Positions 1-6,784 of a DNA stretch of 21,129 nt are shown one piece after another; the first letter of the stretch is position 1; each line of letters opens with the position of its first letter. Origin of the DNA: a bacterium (lineage in GTDB: Bacteria; Bacillota; Bacilli; Lactobacillales; Streptococcaceae); assembly GCA_905221505.1 (NCBI GenBank), contig CAJNDL010000034.1:1-21129 (forward strand), given 5' to 3'. The notes beneath the pieces were generated by a model. It ran no database searches. It was given only the letters and a program-made list of their open reading frames with translations, and was not told the origin of the DNA. A program made the translations under genes and the position numbers.

Positions 1-2
1 CA

Positions 3-43
3 CCTCAAAAAGGTATTACCAAGTTGCAATACTTTTTTTGAGG
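3..43 (+). terminator. Inverted repeat, possible terminator at the left edge
   Basis: The arms at 3-17 and 28-43 are near-complementary (cctcaaaaaggtatt against aatactttttttgagg) around a 10-nt loop. A T-rich stretch follows on the plus strand. It could end a plus-strand gene lying left of the window, or act as a second terminator behind potD. The minus-strand version has no proper T run after the stem. The rest of 44-145 shows nothing I can name. Confidence 0.4.
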
Positions 44-145
44 CTCTTTTGTCTTGTTCTTGTTTCAATTAACTATAAAAAAATTTCAATTACAGTATAG
101 CACAGGAAGTGATTTTTTGCGCTTTTTTACTGTTTTTTTCAAATA

Positions 146-174
146 AAAACGAACCAGCTTGACTGATTCGTTTT
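146..174 (-). terminator. Rho-independent terminator of the pot operon
   Basis: On the minus strand, 15 nt after the potD stop, a 12-bp stem (aaaacgaatcag with ctggttcgtttt, one T-G wobble) closes a 5-nt loop. It runs straight into a T-rich stretch (ttttt attt). This is a textbook intrinsic terminator and marks the end of the murB-potABCD transcript. Confidence 0.85.
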
Positions 175-188
175 CATCCGTTTAGCTC

Positions 189-1259
189 CTACTTCCGATA
201 CATTTTAAACTGTAGGAAGAGGTCGCTATATTTTCCTGTCCATTTATGGTCAAATTTTTCATAAACTTCTAGGTGTTTCATGGTTTCAGCATCAGGATAG
301 AAGGCTTTGTCTTCTTTTTTCTCCTCTGGGAGCAATTCCTTAGCTGGTAGGTTTGGTGTTGAATAGCCGACATACTCCGCATTTTTTAGAGCATTTTCGG
401 GTTTCAACATAAAATTGATAAAGGCATAGGCTGCGTCTTGGTTTTTGACTGTTTTGGGAATGACCATATTGTCAAACCAAAGGTTGCTGGCTTCTGTCGG
501 TACCACATAGCGTAGGTTTTCATTTTTTTCTAGCATTTGGCTGGCTTCACCAGAGAAGGTTACACCGATTGCAGCATTGTTCTGGATCATGTAGCCCTTC
601 ATTTCATCCGCCACAATAGCCTTAATATTTGGAGTCAGCTTGTAGAGCTTGTCCACTGTCTCTTCCAACTGCTGGGGATCCTTGGAGTTGAGGCTGTAAC
701 CCAATGAGTTAAGCCCTAGTCCCAACACCTCACGCGCCCCATCAAAGAGCATGATAGAGTTCTTATACTCTGGTTTCCAGAGGTCGTCCCAATGTTCAGG
801 CGCTTCATCGACCATAGTTTCATTGTAGACAATTCCCAAGGTTCCCCAGAAGTAAGGAATAGAGAATTTATTGCCTGGGTCAAAGGACTGGTTGAGGAAC
901 TCTGGTCCGATATTTTCAAGACCTTCAAGTTTTGAATAGTCAAGCGGTACCAAGAGGTCTTCGTCCTTCATCTTGTTAATCATGTATTCACTAGGAATGG
1001 CGATATCGTAGGTCGTTCCACCCTGCTTAATCTTGGTATACATGGCTTCGTTGGAATCAAAAGTCTCATACTGGACTTGGATACCTGTTTCTTCTGTGAA
1101 TTGCTCCAAGAGTTCTGGATCGATATAGTCTCCCCAGTTGTAGATAACCAATTTTTGACTATCTCGACTGTTGATTTTACTATCTAGATGAGTCGCAATT
1201 CCCCACAAGACTAGGATAATCGCTACAATTCCTGCTAAAAATGAATAGAGTTTTTTCAT
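189..1259 (-). CDS. potD: Spermidine/putrescine ABC transporter substrate-binding protein PotD
   Basis: PotD captures polyamines (spermidine, putrescine) outside the membrane and delivers them to the PotB-PotC channel. The 356-residue protein has the polyamine-binding SBP_bac fold signature: after the N-terminal membrane segment comes the family start LVIYNWGDYIDPELL (about residues 37-51), then YFWGTLGIVYN and the late TPNLPA motif. The N-terminus (residues 4-23) is hydrophobic and follows MKK, but there is no lipobox cysteine. It is therefore a signal peptide or uncleaved anchor rather than a lipoprotein signal. Its ATG overlaps the potC stop by 4 nt (ATGA), so translation is probably coupled. 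It is the last gene of potABCD and is followed by a terminator. Length and sequence match the pneumococcal PotD I know. Confidence 0.97.
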   Translation of the reverse strand: MKKLYSFLAGIVAIILVLWGIATHLDSKINSRDSQKLVIYNWGDYIDPELLEQFTEETGIQVQYETFDSNEAMYTKIKQGGTTYDIAIPSEYMINKMKDEDLLVPLDYSKLEGLENIGPEFLNQSFDPGNKFSIPYFWGTLGIVYNETMVDEAPEHWDDLWKPEYKNSIMLFDGAREVLGLGLNSLGYSLNSKDPQQLEETVDKLYKLTPNIKAIVADEMKGYMIQNNAAIGVTFSGEASQMLEKNENLRYVVPTEASNLWFDNMVIPKTVKNQDAAYAFINFMLKPENALKNAEYVGYSTPNLPAKELLPEEKKEDKAFYPDAETMKHLEVYEKFDHKWTGKYSDLFLQFKMYRK

Positions 1260-2029
1260 GCTTGCTCCTCCTTCTCGCGTGAGATAAAGTAATATCCAAC
1301 CACCAGGATAATACTAAAGAGAAAGACAAGGGCAGACAGGGCATTGATTTCTAGCGAAATCCCTTTACGAGCACGAGAGTAAATCTCGACTGACAAGGTT
1401 GAAAAGCCATTTCCCGTTACAAAGAAAGTCACGGCAAAGTCATCTAGCGAATAGGTGAAGGCCATGAAATAACCTGCAATGATAGACGGAGTCAGATAAG
1501 GAAGCATGATTTCCTTGAACATCTGAAATTGACTGGCTCCCAAGTCATAGGCTGCATGAATCATGTCCCCATTCATTTCCTTGAGACGAGGCAAAACCAT
1601 CAAGACCACGATAGGAATAGAGAAGGCCACGTGACTAGATAGAACGGTCAAAAAGCCTAGTGAAAACTTGAGTTGGGTAAAGAGAATCAAGAAGCTGGCA
1701 CCAATCATAACGTCAGGCGCAACCATGAGGATATTATTGAGTGAAAGAAAGGCTTCTTGGTATTTCTTACGAGACTGGTAGATGTAAATGGCACCAAAAG
1801 TCCCGATGATGGTCGCAATCAAGGCTGAGAGAAAGGCCAAGAAAAAGGTCTGAGTCACAATCAACATGAGACGACCATCGCCAAACATGGTTTTAAAATG
1901 GCTCAAACTAAAGCCTTTAAAGCTATTCATGTCGTTGCCTGCATTAAAGGCGTAGCCAATCAAGTAAAAAATGGGCAGGTAGAGGACAAGAAAGACCAGT
2001 CCCAGATAAAGGTTGGCAAATTTTTTCAT
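1256..2029 (-). CDS. potC: Spermidine/putrescine ABC transporter permease PotC
   Basis: PotC is one of the two membrane permease subunits of the polyamine importer. The 257-residue protein has about six hydrophobic segments. It carries the EAA loop that contacts the ATPase (AAYDLGASQFQMFKEIMLP, in the middle to C-terminal half), as expected for a binding-protein-dependent permease. I use the ATG at 2029: it has a good AAAGGAG ribosome site 6 nt upstream and overlaps the potB stop by 4 nt. An in-frame ATG nine codons further up (2056) lies inside potB and has no comparable site. The gene ends in a 4-nt overlap with potD. PotB and PotC form the heterodimeric channel driven by PotA. Confidence 0.95.
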   Translation of the reverse strand: MKKFANLYLGLVFLVLYLPIFYLIGYAFNAGNDMNSFKGFSLSHFKTMFGDGRLMLIVTQTFFLAFLSALIATIIGTFGAIYIYQSRKKYQEAFLSLNNILMVAPDVMIGASFLILFTQLKFSLGFLTVLSSHVAFSIPIVVLMVLPRLKEMNGDMIHAAYDLGASQFQMFKEIMLPYLTPSIIAGYFMAFTYSLDDFAVTFFVTGNGFSTLSVEIYSRARKGISLEINALSALVFLFSIILVVGYYFISREKEEQA

Positions 2030-2832
2030 CGTTCTCTCCTTTCCTTGGTCACCCACATGGTGATGAACATGGTCAGGATGAGAATCACACCGATGGTAGA
2101 ACCCATACCGTAGTTGTCATTGGTTAGGAAATTCTGCTCAATGGCTGTACCTAGTGTGATAACACGGTTTCCACCAATCAAACGGGTCAGCATGAAGAGA
2201 CTCAAACTTGGGATAAAGACAGACTGAACTCCACTTCGCACGCCGTTCATAGACAGAGGGAAGATGACATGACGGAAGGTCTCCCACTTGGTCGCACCTA
2301 GGTCATAGCTGGCATTGATAAGGTTGTTATCCATATCGTCCAAGACATTGAAAATCGGCAAAATCATAAAGGGAAGCTCGATGTAGCTTGCGACAAAGAT
2401 AAAGGAGAAATCGGTAAAGAGCAATTGCTGCGAACCGATTCCGATAAATTCCAAAAATTGGTTAATAGAGCCATTCTGACCAAAAATCCCGATAAAGGCA
2501 TAGGCCTTGAGGAGCAGATTGATCCAGGTTGGCAGGATAATCAGCATGAGCCAGAGTTGACGATGCTTGAGACGAGTCAAAAAGAGGGCTGTTGGATAGC
2601 TGATAAGGAGGGTTACAAAGGTCACAATTCCTGCATAAAGCACAGAGTTAAAACTCATTTTGAGATAGGTCAAGTTTTGTGACGCAAAGTAAGATTTATA
2701 GTTTTCTAAACTAAACTGACCTTCAATGTTGAAAAAGGATTGTCCAAAAATCAAGACCAAGGGTGCGAGAACAAAGAGGGCAATCCAGAGCATGTAGGGC
2801 ACTACAAAGAGTTTAGAGCTTGTTTTCTTCAT
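2026..2832 (-). CDS. potB: Spermidine/putrescine ABC transporter permease PotB
   Basis: PotB is the other permease subunit, paired with PotC. The 268-residue protein begins [16 protein letters not shown] and has about six membrane segments. Its EAA-type loop is [20 protein letters not shown], followed by the helices that end the permease fold. The chosen ATG (2832) has a strong GAGGAGG site and lies inside the last 20 nt of potA. An upstream in-frame ATG at 2853 is deeper in potA and less likely. The overlaps on both sides indicate a single translationally coupled operon. Confidence 0.95.
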   Translation of the reverse strand: MKKTSSKLFVVPYMLWIALFVLAPLVLIFGQSFFNIEGQFSLENYKSYFASQNLTYLKMSFNSVLYAGIVTFVTLLISYPTALFLTRLKHRQLWLMLIILPTWINLLLKAYAFIGIFGQNGSINQFLEFIGIGSQQLLFTDFSFIFVASYIELPFMILPIFNVLDDMDNNLINASYDLGATKWETFRHVIFPLSMNGVRSGVQSVFIPSLSLFMLTRLIGGNRVITLGTAIEQNFLTNDNYGMGSTIGVILILTMFITMWVTKERRER

Positions 2833-3970
2833 CTCTTTCCTCCTCGATTGCATTGATCAGACCTGCTTCTTGCTCTTCAATTTCCACGTATTCTTCGATA
2901 CGGGCATCGAACTCTTCTTCGGTTTCGTTGAGACGCATGATGTGGATGTCTTCTGGTTCAAAGTCCAGACCGATTTCCTCACCAACGATGGCCTTACGAG
3001 TTGAGTGGATCATCCATTCATTCCCAAGTTCGTCATAGGCGATAATCTCATAGTGAACCCCACGGAAGAGCTGGGTATCGACCTTAACTTGGAGCTTGCC
3101 TTCTTCAGGAAGGGTAATGCGCAAGTCTTCTGGACGAATGACAACCTCAACAGGCTCATTTGGCTTCATCCCCCCATCAACTGCTTCAAAGCGTTTGCCG
3201 TTAAACTCAACCAAGTAGTCCTCAATCATGGTACCTGGCAAGATATTTGACTCACCGATAAAGGTGGCAACAAAGTGGTTGATCGGCTCATCGTAGATGT
3301 CCACAGGTGTTCCTGATTGGACAATCTCGCCATCATTCATAACGAAAATCCAGTCACTCATGGCAAGGGCTTCTTCCTGATCGTGAGTGACAAAGACAAA
3401 GGTAATGCCCAATCGTTGTTGCAGTTCACGCAGTTCGTACTGCATGTCTGTTCGCAATTTCAAGTCCAGCGCTGACAAAGGCTCGTCCAGCAAAACCACA
3501 CGAGGTTGATTGATGATGGCACGGGCAATGGCCACACGCTGGCGTTGTCCTCCAGAGAGTTTTCGGATGGAACGTTTCTCATAACCTTCCAACTGAACCA
3601 TCTTGAGAACTTCCGCTACGCGTTTCTCGATTTCTTTCTTGTCAATTTTACGCAAGCGGAGTGGAAAGGCAACATTTTCAAACACATTCATATGTGGGAA
3701 CAAGGCATAAGATTGGAAGACCGTATGGACGTCTCGCTTGTTGGTTGGGATGTCATTGATACGGACACCGTCTAGCATGATATCTCCTGTCGTCGCATCC
3801 AGTAAACCTGCAATAATATTTAGGATAGTTGATTTCCCTGAGCCAGATGCGCCTAGAAGGGTATAGAATTTCCCTTCTTCCAACTCAAAGTTGATGTCTT
3901 TGAGAACCTTGGTGTTGCTGTCTTCAAAAACTTTAGAGACGTTTTTGAATTCGATAATTGGTTTTTTCAA
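2813..3970 (-). CDS. potA: Spermidine/putrescine ABC transporter ATPase PotA
   Basis: PotA is the ATPase that powers polyamine import. The 385-residue protein has Walker [10 protein letters not shown] (40-48), Q-loop Gln86, signature LSGGQ (138-142), Walker B VVLLDEP (158-164) and switch His196. A C-terminal TOBE-type regulatory domain follows, then a strikingly acidic tail (about the last 40 residues, rich in Glu and Asp). The apparent start is TTG at 3970, because the protein family begins MKKPIIEF. The AAGGA site lies about 11 nt upstream, which is long. An out-of-frame ATG at 3976-3974 is much better spaced from it (see findings). The gene follows a long leader after murB and overlaps potB. 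Confidence 0.96.
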   Translation of the reverse strand: MKKPIIEFKNVSKVFEDSNTKVLKDINFELEEGKFYTLLGASGSGKSTILNIIAGLLDATTGDIMLDGVRINDIPTNKRDVHTVFQSYALFPHMNVFENVAFPLRLRKIDKKEIEKRVAEVLKMVQLEGYEKRSIRKLSGGQRQRVAIARAIINQPRVVLLDEPLSALDLKLRTDMQYELRELQQRLGITFVFVTHDQEEALAMSDWIFVMNDGEIVQSGTPVDIYDEPINHFVATFIGESNILPGTMIEDYLVEFNGKRFEAVDGGMKPNEPVEVVIRPEDLRITLPEEGKLQVKVDTQLFRGVHYEIIAYDELGNEWMIHSTRKAIVGEEIGLDFEPEDIHIMRLNETEEEFDARIEEYVEIEEQEAGLINAIEEERDEENKL

Positions 3971-3976
3971 TTGGCA
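3932..3976 (-). other. Out-of-frame mini-ORF overlapping the potA start
   Basis: An ATG (3976-3974) lies about 4 nt behind AAGGA and opens a 14-codon frame ([14 protein letters not shown], stop TAA at 3934-3932) that overlaps the first codons of potA. An A6 run (3962-3967) follows four codons later. Loss of one A there would join this ATG to the potA frame and give MPIEKPIIEF. The element is visible in the sequence; any role as decoy start, leader peptide or slippage site is inference. Confidence 0.35.
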
Positions 3977-4129
3977 TAAATTCCTTCTTTTTCATAGATT
4001 AACAGATCAGGGCTCTGTCAGGCCGCCACTACCTCTTGTAGGGTGTAAAACCACCTGCATACATCCTCGCTAACGATAGGCTTTCACCCCCTTTCCATGA
4101 CATAGCAGCAGCTTTTCAACTACAGCATC
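3977..4129 (-). promoter_or_regulatory. Structured leader between murB and potA, candidate cis-acting RNA
   Basis: These 153 nt have no credible gene, are richer in G and C than usual intergenic DNA here, and can form several hairpins on the minus strand. An imperfect stem with loop ttgaaaag lies at 4104-4127. An outer pairing of ggggtgaaa (about 4082-4090) with tttacaccc (about 4041-4050) encloses a small hairpin, cctatcgttagcgagg, at 4065-4080. ctac/gtag pair around aagag at 4029-4041. A 7-bp stem tgacaga/tctgtta lies at 4000-4020. No T-run terminator follows, so any control would act on translation or RNA stability. I do not recognise a known riboswitch class. Confidence 0.4.
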
Positions 4130-5035
4130 CTACTTGCTTTCACCCAAGATACGGACTTCTCTCTCAAGTGTAACACCTGAGTGCTCCTTGACTTTTTCGA
4201 TTACAGACTCAATCAAGTCCTCGTAATCTTTGGCCGTTCCGTCTGCGACATTGATCATAAATCCTGCGTGCTTTTCAGACACTTCTACACCACCGATACG
4301 ATAGCCTTTCAAGCCAGCCTCTGAAATTAATTGACCTGCAAAATGCCCTACTGGACGCTTAAAGACCGAACCACAAGATGGGTATTCTAAAGGTTGTTTG
4401 AGCTCACGTAGGTGCGTCAAGCGGTCCATTTCTTGCTTGATAACCTGATGGGTTCCTGGAGCAAGAGCAAATTTAGCTGACAAGACAACTGCACCAGACT
4501 CCTGAATAGCTGAATGGCGGTAACCAAAAGCCAAGTCTTTGGCAGACAGGGTTTCGATTTCTCCATCCTTGGTCAAGACCTTACAAGACTGCAAGATGTG
4601 GGCAATCTCACCACCATAGGCACCCGCATTCATAAAGACAGCACCACCGACACTCCCAGGAATGCCACAAGCAAACTCAAAACCAGTCAAGCTATGACGA
4701 AGGGCAATGCGGGTCGTTTCAATCAAGTTGGCACCAGCTTCAGCTTCGATGGTATAGCCATCAACGGAAACGTTATTGAGCTTGTCGCACAAGATGACAA
4801 ATCCACGAATTCCGCCATCACGAACAATGATATTGCTGGCATTTCCAAGAACCATCCAAGGGATATTTTCTTGGTTGGCAAATTTCACAACGCGCGCCAA
4901 CTCAAAACGATTTCGTGGAAAGACCAGATAATCGGCCTCTCCACCTACTTTTGTATAACTATAGCTATGCAAGGGTTCCTTAAAACGGATATCAATTCCT
5001 TCTAAGATTTCAAGCATTTTTTCTCTTACAGACAT
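4130..5035 (-). CDS. murB: UDP-N-acetylenolpyruvoylglucosamine reductase MurB
   Basis: MurB reduces UDP-GlcNAc-enolpyruvate to UDP-MurNAc with NADPH and bound FAD, the second committed step of peptidoglycan precursor synthesis in the cytoplasm. The 301-residue protein has the FAD-domain motifs [14 protein letters not shown] (27-40), [12 protein letters not shown] (64-75) and [20 protein letters not shown] (124-143). Catalytic residues are visible: Arg173 in GYRHS, Ser223 in CGSVFKRP and Glu293 near the C-terminus (EREVRIL). It is of the short type II form common in Firmicutes. The ATG at 5035 has an AAAAGGAAG ribosome site and its own promoter upstream. The stop is 159 nt before the potA start with no terminator between, so pot transcription may begin here. 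Confidence 0.96.
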   Translation of the reverse strand: MSVREKMLEILEGIDIRFKEPLHSYSYTKVGGEADYLVFPRNRFELARVVKFANQENIPWMVLGNASNIIVRDGGIRGFVILCDKLNNVSVDGYTIEAEAGANLIETTRIALRHSLTGFEFACGIPGSVGGAVFMNAGAYGGEIAHILQSCKVLTKDGEIETLSAKDLAFGYRHSAIQESGAVVLSAKFALAPGTHQVIKQEMDRLTHLRELKQPLEYPSCGSVFKRPVGHFAGQLISEAGLKGYRIGGVEVSEKHAGFMINVADGTAKDYEDLIESVIEKVKEHSGVTLEREVRILGESK

Positions 5036-5064
5036 GTCACTCTTCCTTTTACAAAATTCATCCC

Positions 5065-5093
5065 ATTATACCATTTTTAAGACCATTTGACGA
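5065..5093 (-). promoter_or_regulatory. Promoter of murB (and probably potABCD)
   Basis: On the minus strand, TCGTCA (5093-5088), a 17-nt spacer and TATAAT (5070-5065) lie 29 nt before the murB ATG. A TG dinucleotide just ahead of TATAAT (tggtataat) adds an extended -10. The -35 matches the consensus at four of six positions. Confidence 0.7.
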
Positions 5094-5120
5094 CCATAAA
5101 AAGACCTTGTTTGGATTTTG

Positions 5121-5154
5121 CATAAGAAAAAGAGGTTTCCCTCTTTTTCTTATG
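5121..5154 (-). terminator. Terminator after the alsD-yhfC unit, symmetric on both strands
   Basis: A perfect 15-bp inverted repeat (5121-5135 with 5140-5154) has a 4-nt loop, gaaa on the minus strand, and A-rich/T-rich arms. It contains the stop codon of the YhfC-family gene. The hairpin should end the alsD-yhfC transcript and separate it from the murB promoter just downstream. Confidence 0.8.
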
Positions 5155-5902
5155 ATTTTTTACAAAAGATTGCCTTAGTTCCATAGGCAACCAGAACGAA
5201 CTCCAGTGCTAGAATCACTTCAACCAAGACTGGATTGCTCAACCAGCCAACTTGGGATAGAGATGGTGCCAGGTCAAAGAAGGCATGGAGTCCATAAGCC
5301 GCTAGGAGATATGTCCATTTCTTCTGGCGAACAGCTTGGTAAACCCAAACTGTCAACAGCAATTGGAATCCTAGAGCCAAAATCCGTTCAAAACCAAGCA
5401 AATAAATCTGCCAGACAGACAGCGACTGGATGGTTTTCAACATATTTTCAGACAGCAATTGCATGACCTGTGGATTCTGAGTTTGAACTGCTGAGAGAAC
5501 AATGTAGAGATTAATCAAACTAGTAAGGCCCAGGAAAATCAATTCCAAGCCACCATGCCCCAGTCCATAGGCCAAGGCATCTGCCTTTTCCAAACTTCTC
5601 TTTTTCTCCAACCATTTGAAGAAAATAAGACGAGCAGTTTCCTCAAAAAATGCTGCCATGGCTAGGCCATAGATGATATAGACAAGCGGATGATCTTGCA
5701 AGAGGGCAATACTGCCGTCTTTTTGAGGATGTAAAACCAAGATATGCACCAGTTTTTCTAAAATCTGTGAAGAGACAAAGAAGGCAACAGCCCCCAAACC
5801 CAAGACAGCTAGATTAATCTGGTATTTCTTTTTTGCATACCAAATGCTTCCTATCAAGAAAGCCAGTAACAGCAACATGGTAATGATAATATGAATGGTC
5901 AT
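5150..5902 (-). CDS. YhfC-family integral membrane protein, putative intramembrane metalloprotease
   Basis: This 250-residue protein is strongly hydrophobic with about seven membrane segments. It carries the pattern of the YhfC family, related to PrsW/CAAX-type proteases: EETAR at 87-91 (Glu87, Glu88), GLGHGGLE at 113-120 (His116, Glu120), FER at 171-173 and GLHAFFD at 204-210 (His206, Asp210). These paired acidic and histidine residues inside membrane segments are those expected to hold a metal, so protease activity is plausible but not shown. The substrate is unknown. The ATG is 9 nt after the alsD stop with an AGGAGAAG ribosome site, so the two genes form an operon. Confidence 0.8.
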   Translation of the reverse strand: MTIHIIITMLLLLAFLIGSIWYAKKKYQINLAVLGLGAVAFFVSSQILEKLVHILVLHPQKDGSIALLQDHPLVYIIYGLAMAAFFEETARLIFFKWLEKKRSLEKADALAYGLGHGGLELIFLGLTSLINLYIVLSAVQTQNPQVMQLLSENMLKTIQSLSVWQIYLLGFERILALGFQLLLTVWVYQAVRQKKWTYLLAAYGLHAFFDLAPSLSQVGWLSNPVLVEVILALEFVLVAYGTKAIFCKKS

Positions 5903-5911
5903 TTTCTTCTC

Positions 5912-6643
5912 CTATTCTGCCTTTTCAATATCTTTTTTCATCTCGTCAACATTGAACTTAGCAAACAAGTATTGACGGTCTTGTACCGGGAAACGTTGGT
6001 CCAACTGGTCAACCGCTCCCACCTCGATGATGCCTTCCTTGATGACAAAGTCCATGACATGTCCACCGAAGGTCAAATCATCTGAGATGAAGTGGAGATG
6101 GTAGCCTGCCACACTGACCCCATGGAAAATTTCTGGCGTCCAGAAACCAACGATGGTCCCTGCCACATTGTCGCGACTATATTCAGGCTGATGGGTTGCG
6201 ACCTCAGCAAACTTGGTATCTGGTGTCGACTTGGGAATCATGCGCACATGCATATGCGAAAATTCCCCACGAATCTTGATCGATCGGAAAAGATTTTCCC
6301 CATCATAATAAGACTCAATTCGTTCTTCCAATTCCTTGTCTGTCATCTCAAAGCGCTGGCGAAAAATGACCTCTGCCTGATGCGGTACCACTGCTGCATA
6401 AGGAATAAGGGCATCTGGTGACACTTCTACAATTTCTGGTTGCTCTCCTGACCCCTTGGCCTGATAAGCCTTGCCATCCAAGACAATCAATTCTCCATCA
6501 ATGGAATCCAAGGTTCCCAAACCAAGATCACCATGCTCTAGCAATTCTCCTACTGTCATGGTCCCACCATAAAGGCCAGCCATCAAGGCTCCAAGGGTAT
6601 TGTATTGAAATAATTTCACTGGTTCCTGCACGTTCTTATCCAT
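5912..6643 (-). CDS. alsD: Alpha-acetolactate decarboxylase
   Basis: The enzyme decarboxylates alpha-acetolactate to acetoin in the cytoplasm. It drains pyruvate overflow and limits acid, and it also affects branched-chain amino acid precursors. The 243-residue protein shows the zinc ligands His182 and His184 (GYHLHF) and His195 (GGH), with the same HxH-10-H spacing as the characterised enzymes. Glu51 and Arg134 sit in the expected active-site positions. Length is normal. The start ATG at 6643 has a modest purine-rich ribosome site (aagaaagag) and a good promoter 39 nt upstream. The adjacent divergent MocR-type regulator is an obvious candidate controller. The gene is also called budA. Confidence 0.95.
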   Translation of the reverse strand: MDKNVQEPVKLFQYNTLGALMAGLYGGTMTVGELLEHGDLGLGTLDSIDGELIVLDGKAYQAKGSGEQPEIVEVSPDALIPYAAVVPHQAEVIFRQRFEMTDKELEERIESYYDGENLFRSIKIRGEFSHMHVRMIPKSTPDTKFAEVATHQPEYSRDNVAGTIVGFWTPEIFHGVSVAGYHLHFISDDLTFGGHVMDFVIKEGIIEVGAVDQLDQRFPVQDRQYLFAKFNVDEMKKDIEKAE

Positions 6644-6681
6644 TCTCTTTCTTGTCTGTTATTCTATAAATGTTACTCCTA

Positions 6682-6710
6682 AGTATACCACATTTACCCC
6701 TAGATGTGAA
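6682..6710 (-). promoter_or_regulatory. Promoter of alsD
   Basis: On the minus strand, TTCACA (6710-6705), a 17-nt spacer and TATACT (6687-6682) with TG upstream (tggtatact) lie 38 nt from the alsD ATG. The -35 matches the consensus at five of six positions and the -10 at five of six. It is back to back with the regulator promoter. Confidence 0.75.
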
Positions 6711-6731
6711 CGAGAGAAACACTCTAGACAT
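6700..6731. promoter_or_regulatory. Candidate operator: direct repeat between divergent promoters
   Basis: CTAGATGT (6700-6707) and CTAGACAT (6724-6731) are direct repeats matching at six of eight positions, with a 24-bp period. One overlaps the alsD -35 and the other touches the regulator -35. MocR-type regulators such as GabR and PdxR are known to bind direct repeats, so this is a plausible site for the adjacent regulator. The repeats are short and could be chance. Confidence 0.3.
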
Positions 6732-6759
6732 TGCCAAGAAGGAAAAAAAAAGGTACAAT
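6731..6759 (+). promoter_or_regulatory. Promoter of the MocR-type regulator
   Basis: TTGCCA (6731-6736), a 17-nt A-rich spacer and TACAAT (6754-6759) lie 25 nt before the ATG at 6785. A GGGAGG ribosome site sits at 6773-6778. The -35 and -10 boxes each match consensus at five of six positions. Confidence 0.75.
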
Positions 6760-6784
6760 GTAACAAAATCAAGGGAGGTCTGGA

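Noticed and set aside
4029..4103. Possible 24-residue leader peptide in the potA leader (ATG at 4103, stop at 4029)
   Set aside because: No ribosome site precedes it and the reading crosses the predicted hairpins. A 17-codon frame at 4007-4060 has AGG only 4 nt away. Neither is convincing enough to list as a gene.
4514..5005. Open frame on the plus strand (163 codons) opposite murB
   Set aside because: It is entirely antisense to murB, which has clear catalytic motifs; no promoter or ribosome site supports the antisense frame.
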